DNA from: Desulforhopalus singaporensis
Lineage (GTDB): Bacteria > Desulfobacterota > Desulfobulbia > Desulfobulbales > Desulfocapsaceae
Assembly: GCF_900104445.1 (NCBI RefSeq)
Contig: NZ_FNJI01000019.1
Coordinates: 1-64,000 of the forward strand
Length of the DNA stretch: 64,000 bases
Direction: 5' to 3'
Shown here: positions 53,977 to 61,823 of the stretch, one piece after another
How positions within the stretch are numbered: position 1 is the first letter of the stretch
How the letters are laid out: every line of letters begins with the position of its first letter
Translations under genes and position numbers: made by a program
The notes under the pieces: model-generated
Databases searched by the model: none
Seen by the model: the letters and a program-made list of their open reading frames with translations, nothing else
What the model was told of the DNA's origin: nothing

Positions 53977-56325
53977 TTAATTATTAAACCCCGCTTCTTC
54001 GAGACGTTTCAAAACCTTTTCCGGAGTCATCGGCGCATCGTTAATCCTGATGCCGATCGCGTTTTGCACAGCGTTGGCAACCGCGCCGGCGGTGGCATTG
54101 TTGGCTGCCTCTCCCACTCCCTTGGCCCCGAACGGTCCGCTGGGTTCGTAGGTGTTGGCAAAGAATACCTGCAGGTCGTCGACCATGGGCATCTCCTTGG
54201 CGGTATACATCTTGTAATCGGTAAAACCGCCATTGCAGGTCATCCGTCCAGTTTCGGGATCGTAGTCGGTGTCCTCAAGCAGGGCCAGTGCGATGCCCCG
54301 GCAGAGTCCGCCTTCGAGCTGGCCGGCAGTAAGCTTGGGGTTCATGACTGTTCCGGCATCAACCGCGGCGACGGCCCTGGTGGTGCGAATTTCTCCGGTC
54401 CAGGTGTCAACTTCCACCTCGATAAAATTGGTGACGAAACAGGGCGGGCAGTTTGTCTGCCTGTGACTGGCAACACCGATGGCGGTTCCCCAGCCTTTGA
54501 GCTGCGCGGTCTTGGCCGCTTCGCCGACGGTAATTCTCTTGTCGGTACCTTCAAGATAGATAAGGCCGTGTCCGCTTTCCGGATCCGGCGCAATCATCAA
54601 AGCCTCTGGATTCACGTCGAGCAGTTTGGCGGCAATCTCCAGAATTGACTTCCTGGCAGTGGTTGCCGCCCGCAGGGCCGCCGCTCCGCCACAGTATATG
54701 CCTCTTGTCGCATGGGTACAGACGTCGTATCCGGTGGTCGCGGTATCGGAAGGCGACACGCCCACCAGCTCGACAGCTATGCCGAGCTCCTCGCCGACGA
54801 TCTTGGCGATCGCATCGAGGGTGCCGCCGCCGTGACACATAAGAGCTGTGGAAACGTCGGCGGAGCCGTCTTCGTTGATCTTGACCATGGCGGTGGAGTA
54901 ATCGATAACCTCACCGGGTTGCGGGGCACCCGTTCCAGAGGTGTGGAATCCTCGGCCGACGCCTATCCCCCTGCGGTATCTGCCGGTTTTATCTTCGGGC
55001 CTGCCGCGTTCGTTCCAACCGATCATCTCGCGTCCCTTAACCAGCATCTCCTCGACCCCGCAGCTGCGGATAATGGAACGGACGGTGGGACCCTGGCCCC
55101 AGAAAGTCTGGCCCATGCCCACGTAGTTCTTCATACGCAGTTCAATGGGGTCCATCCCCAGTTTTTCGGCGATGATGTCCATCAGCGATTCGACCGCGAA
55201 CGTAACCTGAGGGTTGCCGTATCCCTGCATCGCACATGCCGGGGTTTTATTGGTGTATACTCCGGTTCCGGCAAAACGAAGGGCGGGCATTCTGTACAGG
55301 GACACGAACCAGCCCGCCATGCAGCCGAGCAGCGGATAGACCTGGATGTTGTGAGCCCCCGCGTCGACCAGGGTTTCCAGCTGGCCCGCTGTAATCATGC
55401 CGTCCCTGGTGACGCCGTATTTGAGCTTTATACGGGATGGATACTTGCAATGGTTGTACATATCCTCTTCCCTGGTAAGGACTAGCTTTACCGGTTTGCC
55501 AGCTTTTCTGGCCAGGGCCACGCAGATTGCTATCGGGGTGTTCATCTGGATGCTGGAGCCGAAAGCACCCCCTATGGTCACCCGGTGGACGTTAACTTTA
55601 CTGAGCGGTATGCTGAAGATACGGCCGAGCAGCTGTCTGGTGTTATGGATGGACTGGGTGGTAGGCCAGACCGTTATTCCTCCGTCGGCCTCCGGTTTGC
55701 AGACCACTCCCTTGGTCTCCATCTGGCCGTGATAAACGCGGCCGGTTGCAAACGACTCTTCGACAATCAGGTCAGCTTTGGCAAACCCCTCTGCGAGGTC
55801 GCCCTCTTCTATGATCCTCTGGCAGGCAATATTATTTTTGATCGGCAGGACCGCATCGCCGAGCATAACCTCCGGGTAGAGGGCGGGAGCTCCCTCCTTC
55901 AGCGCCTCTTCGGGGTCGAAAAGTCCGGGCAGCAATTCGTACTCTACTTTGACCGCCGCCAGAGCTTTTTCCGCGAGTGATTCGGTAGGGGCCGCCACCG
56001 CCATGACACCTTCACCCACGTGGCGGACGATGTCCGGCAGAACAGTTCTGTCCCGGTATGTTTTTTCGGGGATACTGACTTGGCGCTCGTTGTAGACGGT
56101 TTTAGGCACCTCGTCGTAAGTGATGCAAACCGCGCCCATGGCTTCGGCCCCGGAGGTGTCCACCGACACTATTCTGGCATGGGGGTGTGGAGAGCGCAAG
56201 ACTCTGCCGTACAGCATGCCGGGCAGGATAACGTCGGAGGAAAATATCTCTGCACCGGTTGCCTTGGCGTAACCGTCCTTTTTCTGGGTGTCTCGACCAA
56301 CACTGAAGAATTTTTTTTCTGACAT
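53977..56325 (-). CDS. molybdenum hydroxylase large subunit (xanthine dehydrogenase family)
   Basis: This 782-residue subunit binds the molybdopterin cofactor and hydroxylates a heterocycle or similar substrate with water. The N-terminal domain (ALPGMLYGRVLRSPHPHA-like: LPGMLYGRVLRSPHPHARIV) and the cofactor domains are complete. The pterin motif is IGGAFGSSIQ, slightly different from the GGGFGGKE form of the second large subunit in this window. The catalytic glutamate should lie in GAKGVGEAANN near the C-terminus. Neighbouring yqeB and MoeA-like genes suggest that the enzyme is a selenium-dependent hydroxylase with a labile selenium ligand. Substrate unknown: purine, nicotinate or hydantoin-type compounds are candidates. 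Confidence 0.88.
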   Translation of the reverse strand: MSEKKFFSVGRDTQKKDGYAKATGAEIFSSDVILPGMLYGRVLRSPHPHARIVSVDTSGAEAMGAVCITYDEVPKTVYNERQVSIPEKTYRDRTVLPDIVRHVGEGVMAVAAPTESLAEKALAAVKVEYELLPGLFDPEEALKEGAPALYPEVMLGDAVLPIKNNIACQRIIEEGDLAEGFAKADLIVEESFATGRVYHGQMETKGVVCKPEADGGITVWPTTQSIHNTRQLLGRIFSIPLSKVNVHRVTIGGAFGSSIQMNTPIAICVALARKAGKPVKLVLTREEDMYNHCKYPSRIKLKYGVTRDGMITAGQLETLVDAGAHNIQVYPLLGCMAGWFVSLYRMPALRFAGTGVYTNKTPACAMQGYGNPQVTFAVESLMDIIAEKLGMDPIELRMKNYVGMGQTFWGQGPTVRSIIRSCGVEEMLVKGREMIGWNERGRPEDKTGRYRRGIGVGRGFHTSGTGAPQPGEVIDYSTAMVKINEDGSADVSTALMCHGGGTLDAIAKIVGEELGIAVELVGVSPSDTATTGYDVCTHATRGIYCGGAAALRAATTARKSILEIAAKLLDVNPEALMIAPDPESGHGLIYLEGTDKRITVGEAAKTAQLKGWGTAIGVASHRQTNCPPCFVTNFIEVEVDTWTGEIRTTRAVAAVDAGTVMNPKLTAGQLEGGLCRGIALALLEDTDYDPETGRMTCNGGFTDYKMYTAKEMPMVDDLQVFFANTYEPSGPFGAKGVGEAANNATAGAVANAVQNAIGIRINDAPMTPEKVLKRLEEAGFNN

Positions 56326-56368
56326 ACTGGCTCCATTTCAAGTAAAATCGATACTCCCCCGGGCCGGT

Positions 56369-56938
56369 CTACCAGACCGGAGGGGAGAAGACAAACAGCA
56401 GTTGTGCCGTCTCGTCCGTAAGGTTTTTCCATTTATGGGGCAAGTCTCCATCAAAATAGAGAGTGTCCCCTTCTTTCAAAACTATCTTTTCTCCGTCGAC
56501 CACAAACTCCATCTTCCCCTTGAGGACCAGGACAAACTCCTCGCTGTTCGGGGCATGCTGCAGCTGGCTGTCGATACTGGAGCTTCCGCCCGGCTCGACC
56601 GTGGTCAAAAGCGGCTGCATTTTTTTCTTGGAGACTTCCATGGTAAGAGGCTGGGAGCTGATCAACCCGGTCGGGTACTGCAGGGTCTGCCTTTTTTCCA
56701 GAGGGAGGTGGTAGCTTGTCTTGGCGTCGCTTTCGGTCTCCTTCAAAAGACTGGCGACACTGGTGTTCAGCTCGCTTGCCAGGGTTCCGAGAACCGCAAG
56801 CGATGGGGAGGAAAGTCCGTTTTCGATCTGTGAAAGATACGATTTGGAACAACCCGCTGCCTGGGCAAGCCCATCCAGGGTCAGGTTGTTTGCCAGCCTG
56901 TATTTTTTTATCTGTGCCCCAAGAGTTTTTCCGTTCAT
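56369..56938 (-). CDS. XRE-family regulator with C-terminal cupin (second copy)
   Basis: This protein of about 189 residues has a helix-turn-helix (about 5-60, YRLANNLTLDGLAQAAGCSK) and a cupin domain (about 115-185, NSEEFVLVLKGKMEFVVDGE and FDGDLPHKWKNLTDE). It is clearly a paralogue of the regulator at 43738-44346: both end in PxVW after DETAxxLFV. The start at 56938 is favoured by the homology start; an upstream in-frame extension to 57067 overlaps the yqeB gene. It lies directly between yqeB and the hydroxylase large subunit on the same strand. Confidence 0.86.
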   Translation of the reverse strand: MNGKTLGAQIKKYRLANNLTLDGLAQAAGCSKSYLSQIENGLSSPSLAVLGTLASELNTSVASLLKETESDAKTSYHLPLEKRQTLQYPTGLISSQPLTMEVSKKKMQPLLTTVEPGGSSSIDSQLQHAPNSEEFVLVLKGKMEFVVDGEKIVLKEGDTLYFDGDLPHKWKNLTDETAQLLFVFSPPVW

Positions 56939-56957
56939 AAGAAGTCCCTTATAGAGT

Positions 56958-57755
56958 CTATATGTTGAATTTAGCCATAACCGCCTCAAGTACTGCACCG
57001 CCCAGACCGAGGCTTTTGTCCGATACCAGGGCGATATCGACGTTGTCTCTGGGCTCGATATCGCCAATCTTCAGATACTCCCCGACAGTTATCCCGTCAC
57101 GTATCAACCCTCTTACGATACCGCTTGTGGAGGCTTTGACGGCAACTTTGCCGACGTGTCCGACAGTTTCTCCAGCCTTAACACTGTCGCCGATAGTAAG
57201 AGCTTCAAGGAATAGTCCGCCCGCCGGTGCACGGAGCACCCGGTCCCGGTCAATCCCCATCACCTTGCCGGGAACGCCGGTGTTCTTCTCGGCGCTTCCC
57301 CGGTAGAGAAGTCTGCCGCCATTGGGACCGCGGTTGGTTTCCACCACCACGTCCACATCCTCACCGGCAACAAAACCGGGTCCCAGACCGATAACCAAGT
57401 CGGCTTCATCGATACGGGTCCCGAGATTTTTTTTGGCGAGGATTGCGTCAATCACTACCTGCGGTTTTCTTCTGGCGATGGTTGTCCACTCCGGATCGAC
57501 GACTACCGGAATCTTTTTGCCTGCAAGAGCCGTGTCCATCTCCTGGTCGTTTGTTGTCAGGATTGCTTCAATCCCATCCACCGTGGTCCGAGAGTCATAC
57601 ACGGCTTCACAGAAACAGACGGTCCGCCTTACAGCCAGCGGATTGGCAATCTCAAGCATGGAGATATTCCTGAATCCCGCCCGATATAGTCGCCAGGCAA
57701 TACCCGAGGCCATTTCTCCGGCCCCTTTTATGATTATGGATAAATTGTTCAACAT
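56958..57755 (-). CDS. yqeB: YqeB/EF2563, selenium-dependent molybdenum hydroxylase accessory protein
   Basis: This 265-residue protein matches the YqeB (EF2563) family, with the Rossmann-like opening IIIKGAGEMASGIAWRLYRA, then FCEAVYDSRTTVDGIEAIL, and DADLVIGLGPGFVAGEDVD-type core (ADLVIGLGPGFVAGEDVDVV). Comparative genomics ties YqeB to organisms whose molybdenum hydroxylases hold a labile selenium atom, and to selD where selenoprotein genes are absent. It is probably needed for selenium insertion or sulfuration of the cofactor. It sits between the MoeA-like gene and the XRE-cupin regulator with short gaps. Confidence 0.9.
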   Translation of the reverse strand: MLNNLSIIIKGAGEMASGIAWRLYRAGFRNISMLEIANPLAVRRTVCFCEAVYDSRTTVDGIEAILTTNDQEMDTALAGKKIPVVVDPEWTTIARRKPQVVIDAILAKKNLGTRIDEADLVIGLGPGFVAGEDVDVVVETNRGPNGGRLLYRGSAEKNTGVPGKVMGIDRDRVLRAPAGGLFLEALTIGDSVKAGETVGHVGKVAVKASTSGIVRGLIRDGITVGEYLKIGDIEPRDNVDIALVSDKSLGLGGAVLEAVMAKFNI

Positions 57756-57761
57756 GACACT

Positions 57762-58799
57762 TTACCTTCCGAAACTGCAGTTCGGGAAAACACAGGTCGG
57801 GCAGTTAAGACAGAGCCCGCCGTGCCCCAGGGAATAGATCTCTTGGGCTGAGATCTTCTCACCCGCAAGTATTCGGGGAAATACCAGATCAAAGAGGGTC
57901 ACGTGGCTGTGAAAAACACAGGCCGGAAGACCAAGGACGGTTACGCCTTCAAGATCGGCCATCAGGAACATCGCTCCCGGGAGTACCGGGGTGCCGTAAA
58001 GCTCGATGGTGGCCCCCGCCTTGCGGACACCCTGCCTTGTGACGTCGTCGGGGTCGATGGACAATCCGCCGGTGATCACGACAAGTTCCGCCCCCCCGGC
58101 CTTGGCCGCGGTTATCTTTTCGGCAATGATGTCGGCGTGGTCGGCTGCGTACTCCTTTGAAATCAGTTCGGCGCTGTATTCACGAAGCTTGGCCCCTACA
58201 TGTTCGTCAAATCGGTCTTCGATTTTGCCGGCGACTATTTCGCTTCCGGTGACAATTGCCGCAACCTTCATGTTCCTGTACGGCAGAATCGAGATCACCG
58301 GTCCTGAATCCTGCAAAATTTCCTGGACGTAATTTAGCCGTAACGTCTTGATGGTCAAAGGAATTATTCGCGTGGCGGCAACTTTTTGACCTTTTGCTAC
58401 GGGGATTGTCGATTTTCTTGTCGCCAAGCAGATATCGCCGAGACTGTTTATCTTCATCAGGGTGTCGATATCGATCTTGAGTATGCCGGACATCTCCGCG
58501 AAAATGTCCGATTTCCCTTCAGCGGGGGGCGACCAGCTCAACCCTTCCCCGCACGCCGCTTCACAGATTCTCACCGCACCATCGTCTTCATGGATGGTGT
58601 CTTCATCCAGGTCCAGGTCGTAGAGGTTGTACTTGCCGCAGCTTTCAAGAACAGGGATATCCTCTTTTTTTACCACATGACCCCGTTTGAAGATCGGTGT
58701 TTTGGACTGTCCGGGGATAACCTGGGTAATATCGTGGGCCAGTACGGTGCCCACGGATTGGTAAACACTTATTGTCCGGTATTGGTTTTCGTTACACAC
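57762..58799 (-). CDS. MoeA-like molybdopterin-binding protein with C-terminal cysteine cluster
   Basis: This protein of about 345 residues has a MoeA C-terminal/MogA-type molybdopterin-binding domain (about 190-330: AAIVTGSEIVAGKIEDRFD, VVITGGLSIDPDDVTRQGV, LYGTPVLPGAMFLMADLEG). The N-terminal part shares GTVLAHDITQVIPG with the MoeA group. The C-terminus ends in GGLCLNCPTCVFPNCSFG, a cysteine motif common to the form that accompanies selenium-dependent hydroxylases. I chose GTG 58799, eight bases after GGAGAGG; ATG 58826 or 58844 are possible. It is six bases before yqeB. It probably inserts molybdenum or adjusts the cofactor. Confidence 0.86.
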   Translation of the reverse strand: MCNENQYRTISVYQSVGTVLAHDITQVIPGQSKTPIFKRGHVVKKEDIPVLESCGKYNLYDLDLDEDTIHEDDGAVRICEAACGEGLSWSPPAEGKSDIFAEMSGILKIDIDTLMKINSLGDICLATRKSTIPVAKGQKVAATRIIPLTIKTLRLNYVQEILQDSGPVISILPYRNMKVAAIVTGSEIVAGKIEDRFDEHVGAKLREYSAELISKEYAADHADIIAEKITAAKAGGAELVVITGGLSIDPDDVTRQGVRKAGATIELYGTPVLPGAMFLMADLEGVTVLGLPACVFHSHVTLFDLVFPRILAGEKISAQEIYSLGHGGLCLNCPTCVFPNCSFGR

Positions 58800-58874
58800 T
58801 GTTTCATCCTCTCCGCTTGGCCGCATGTTTGGTGAAAATCGCAAAACATGCGGGGTGGTTTCAGGCTGCCTGTA

Positions 58875-60287
58875 TTAACGCAGGGTGCAGAACGGAGTCG
58901 CCTGGCTGTCTACCACCAGGGATCTCAGTCCTTTTGATTCCACGTTTTTTTGTCCCGCAGGACTGGTGATCATGGTTGATCCTCTTTCAAAGACCCTGCC
59001 GCGGTACATCACCGTTTTGCCGCAGCAAAAGGTCATGACGGGACGCAACGATTTCAGGTCCACCACGGTGATGTCAGCGTCTGCGCCGATGCCGAGGTGA
59101 CCCTTGTCGCCAAGCCCCAGGATCCTGGCGGGATGATATGACGCCTTGAGCGCGAAATCGTCGATGGTCATCGCCTCAAGCCTAACCAGGGCAAGGCCTT
59201 TTTCCACGGTAACATTTCTTGGAATACCGCCTCCGTCGGTGCTGATACAGTCGACCACGAAGGAAGAGTCCTCCCGTCTGGCGGTCGCCAGCCTCAGCCT
59301 TGGCATCTCCGGGTTAACGGCGAAACTGATGGTGGTATCGGTGTTCCTGGCACGCCAGTAATCGACGGCACTTTGTCCTGTGCTGAGGATAACCACGCCT
59401 CCCACCTCGCGGTTTACCTGGGCCCAGCCGTCCCTGATGGCTTGTTCCAGCCCCTGCTCGCTGGTCTCGTACCGCCTCGCCTCAAGACACATTACGGTAA
59501 CCTGGCTCTGCACCATGCCGTTTTTGCATTCTCCGCTGGTGCCGTTTACCGGCGACAGGTAGCTTTCGCTGACGATGTTGGGATTTTCCTTGAGCTTGCT
59601 GATGGCTTGTTCCGCTTCGTTCTGGCAGTCACGGACACGGCCCCTGCAATAGCTGTTGATGTGGGCCAGGTGAATGTTTCTGTTGGCGGTTATGTCGATT
59701 GCCTCCATGAATCCGCCAATATCAGATCTGGTCTCCAGGGTCCCGGCGTGAAACGCGAGGTATGCGCCGTTGTCAATCGCCACGTCTATGGCTGCTGCGG
59801 TCGCTTCCGGGGTAAGGGGGTAATGGCCGCCCAGGATCTTGAAGCCGATCGCCCCCGCCTTCAGGTTGGCTGCCAACAGATCTTCGAGCTGTGCTTTTGA
59901 CGGATCGGTGTCGGCAACGGTGTCGCCCGGCCGTACATAGTTGATGCAGGCGATATTCAGGCCGCATCCGTAATCCCTCGCTATATCAAGTACGCTGTCG
60001 ATCGGGCCGGACATGTCCAGGGCTGTGGTGACCCCGGCAAGCGCCATCATCTTGTGGGCGAACCGTCCCCCCAGCCACGCCGAGGCGTGCATGTGAAGAT
60101 CGACGACTCCGGGAAGGACGTTGAGGCCGGTTACGTCGACCCTGTCTCTTGCCAGTTCTGCGCTGATGGTTGGTGCGATTTCAGCGACTTTACCGTCCTT
60201 GACGGCGAGGTCGAAGCGTCCATAGAGGTGGTTCGCCGGGTCGTTTATGGTTCCGTTTTGTAAAACCAGGTCGTATGTGTAACTCAT
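58875..60287 (-). CDS. amidohydrolase-superfamily enzyme (FwdA/enamidase-like)
   Basis: This 470-residue metal-dependent hydrolase has the HxH metal site in VVDLHMHASAWLG near residue 64-70, a lysine in GFKILGGHYPL that may be the carbamylated bridge ligand, a further histidine in NIHLAHINSYCRG and a C-terminal beta domain with GADADITVVDL. It resembles subunit A of formylmethanofuran dehydrogenase and enamidase-type hydrolases more than typical hydantoinase. It lies between the hydantoinase-type gene and the MoeA-like gene. It probably opens a cyclic amide or a reduced heterocycle produced by the hydroxylases. Confidence 0.83.
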   Translation of the reverse strand: MSYTYDLVLQNGTINDPANHLYGRFDLAVKDGKVAEIAPTISAELARDRVDVTGLNVLPGVVDLHMHASAWLGGRFAHKMMALAGVTTALDMSGPIDSVLDIARDYGCGLNIACINYVRPGDTVADTDPSKAQLEDLLAANLKAGAIGFKILGGHYPLTPEATAAAIDVAIDNGAYLAFHAGTLETRSDIGGFMEAIDITANRNIHLAHINSYCRGRVRDCQNEAEQAISKLKENPNIVSESYLSPVNGTSGECKNGMVQSQVTVMCLEARRYETSEQGLEQAIRDGWAQVNREVGGVVILSTGQSAVDYWRARNTDTTISFAVNPEMPRLRLATARREDSSFVVDCISTDGGGIPRNVTVEKGLALVRLEAMTIDDFALKASYHPARILGLGDKGHLGIGADADITVVDLKSLRPVMTFCCGKTVMYRGRVFERGSTMITSPAGQKNVESKGLRSLVVDSQATPFCTLR

Positions 60288-60349
60288 GGTCGATTCCCTG
60301 ATCTCCTTGTTTTAACGAGTTGATTTTTAGTTGAAGGCGTCAGCGGTAC

Positions 60350-61744
60350 TTATGGCGTCTTTGCGGTTTTCCCAGCTATAAACATTCCTTGCGGTCCGGC
60401 TTCCCCGTCAATTACCGGAACTCCTTTTGTGGCCACCGTCCGGCCTCGGAGCAGTACCAGGTCCGGCGGCGCTGTGACGGTCATTTTTTCATAGAGGCTG
60501 TAGTCGATCTTGAGCTCGGGGTGGGTAGCGGCGAGCTCTCTGCTTCCGGCAAGGTCGAAAATTGCGATGTCGGCATCGGCGCCTTTGGCGATTACGCCCT
60601 TTCGAGGGTAGAGCCCAAAGATCTTTGCCGGTTTCTCACAGAGTTGTTCCACCGTTCTGATCAGGGTCGTCCTGCCTTCCATAACGCCTTTTTTGAGCAT
60701 CAGCGGTACCAGACACTCCATTCCCGGTACCCCGTTTGGCGCACTGAAGACCTTGTCCCATTGCGGCATTTTTTGGGTCGAATGGGATGCCGCGTGGTCG
60801 GAGGCGACCACATCGATCAACCCTTCCGCCACAGCCTGCCACAACGATTCCTGATCCTCTCTCTGCCTAAGCGGAGGGGACATCTTGGCAATGCTGCCCA
60901 TCTCGGTGAATACCCGTTCGTTCAGCAGGAGGTAGTGGGGGCAGGTCTCGGTGTAGAATTTCTGGCCGTTCCACTTTCTAAACAGCCGCACGACGTCAAG
61001 GGCCTTGGCGGTACTCAGGTGCGGCAGGTAGGTGTCGCATCCTGCAGTCCGGGCAAGGCTTAAAAACCTGAAAACAGCTTCCGCTTCACTGAGTTCGGGA
61101 TGGGAGGCGCCGTAGTACTTCGGGTGTTGCTGGTTCCTGCTGCTGAAATATCGTTCCATATAGTCGATCAGCGCACCGTTTTCGGCATGGGCGGCAAGGA
61201 GTCCACCGTGGTCCGCGATGACGCTCATGATTTTCAGCAGCTGCTCGTCTTCAACCATCATGCCCCTTTTTCGGTAGGCCATGAAGACTTTGAACGAGAC
61301 GATTCCCATTTCGATCATTGCGGGAATGGATTGGTCGCAGTCCTCGACATCGCCTGCCAGAAGTGTGCAGTGGAGGCTGAAATCGATAAGGCTCGTCTCG
61401 TTTCCCTCCTGGATGAAGTCCTTCATCGCTTGGTCAAGCTTCTTGTCTACGCCCCAGGCCTTCACCGAGCCGACGTAGGGGATGAGGGTGGTGATTCCTT
61501 CGGACGCGGCAGCTCTTGACAGGGTGTCGATCCTGTCGAGATAAACCGAATGGAGGTGGGCGTCGATTATTCCGGGCAGTACGTATTTGCCTTTCGCGTC
61601 TATGATCTGTCCTGTCCGGAACGGGGCAGAAGGATCCGTCACCGCTGATATCCGGTCACCGGTTATAAGCACCGTTGCAGGAGAAATTCTGCCGTCAGCG
61701 ACGACCAGTCCGCCGGTTATGGCCTTGTCCGCTTGATGTGTCAT
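60350..61744 (-). CDS. hydantoinase/dihydropyrimidinase/allantoinase-type cyclic amidohydrolase
   Basis: This 464-residue enzyme is a cyclic-amide hydrolase of the dihydroorotase/hydantoinase group. The HxH metal site is in GIIDAHLHSVYLDRI, the carboxylated lysine in VSFKVFMAYRKRG, further ligands in LLAAHAENG and CDTYLPHLST, and the general-base aspartate in DVVASDHAA. All residues needed for a two-zinc site are present, so it should be active. It would open hydantoin, dihydropyrimidine, allantoin or dihydroorotate rings to carbamoyl amino acids. It lies upstream of the second amidohydrolase with a 62-base gap on the same strand. Confidence 0.88.
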   Translation of the reverse strand: MTHQADKAITGGLVVADGRISPATVLITGDRISAVTDPSAPFRTGQIIDAKGKYVLPGIIDAHLHSVYLDRIDTLSRAAASEGITTLIPYVGSVKAWGVDKKLDQAMKDFIQEGNETSLIDFSLHCTLLAGDVEDCDQSIPAMIEMGIVSFKVFMAYRKRGMMVEDEQLLKIMSVIADHGGLLAAHAENGALIDYMERYFSSRNQQHPKYYGASHPELSEAEAVFRFLSLARTAGCDTYLPHLSTAKALDVVRLFRKWNGQKFYTETCPHYLLLNERVFTEMGSIAKMSPPLRQREDQESLWQAVAEGLIDVVASDHAASHSTQKMPQWDKVFSAPNGVPGMECLVPLMLKKGVMEGRTTLIRTVEQLCEKPAKIFGLYPRKGVIAKGADADIAIFDLAGSRELAATHPELKIDYSLYEKMTVTAPPDLVLLRGRTVATKGVPVIDGEAGPQGMFIAGKTAKTP

Positions 61745-61823
61745 TGCTGTTTTCGGGTTTTCCTGATTGTTTGTTGTTTTTCTCCTCCCGGCCTGACCAT
61801 CTGCGTCCGGCCGGGGGTCTTCT

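Noticed and set aside
54712-55485. 257-residue plus-strand frame as a gene
   Set aside because: It lies fully inside the molybdenum hydroxylase large subunit on the other strand and has no protein features.
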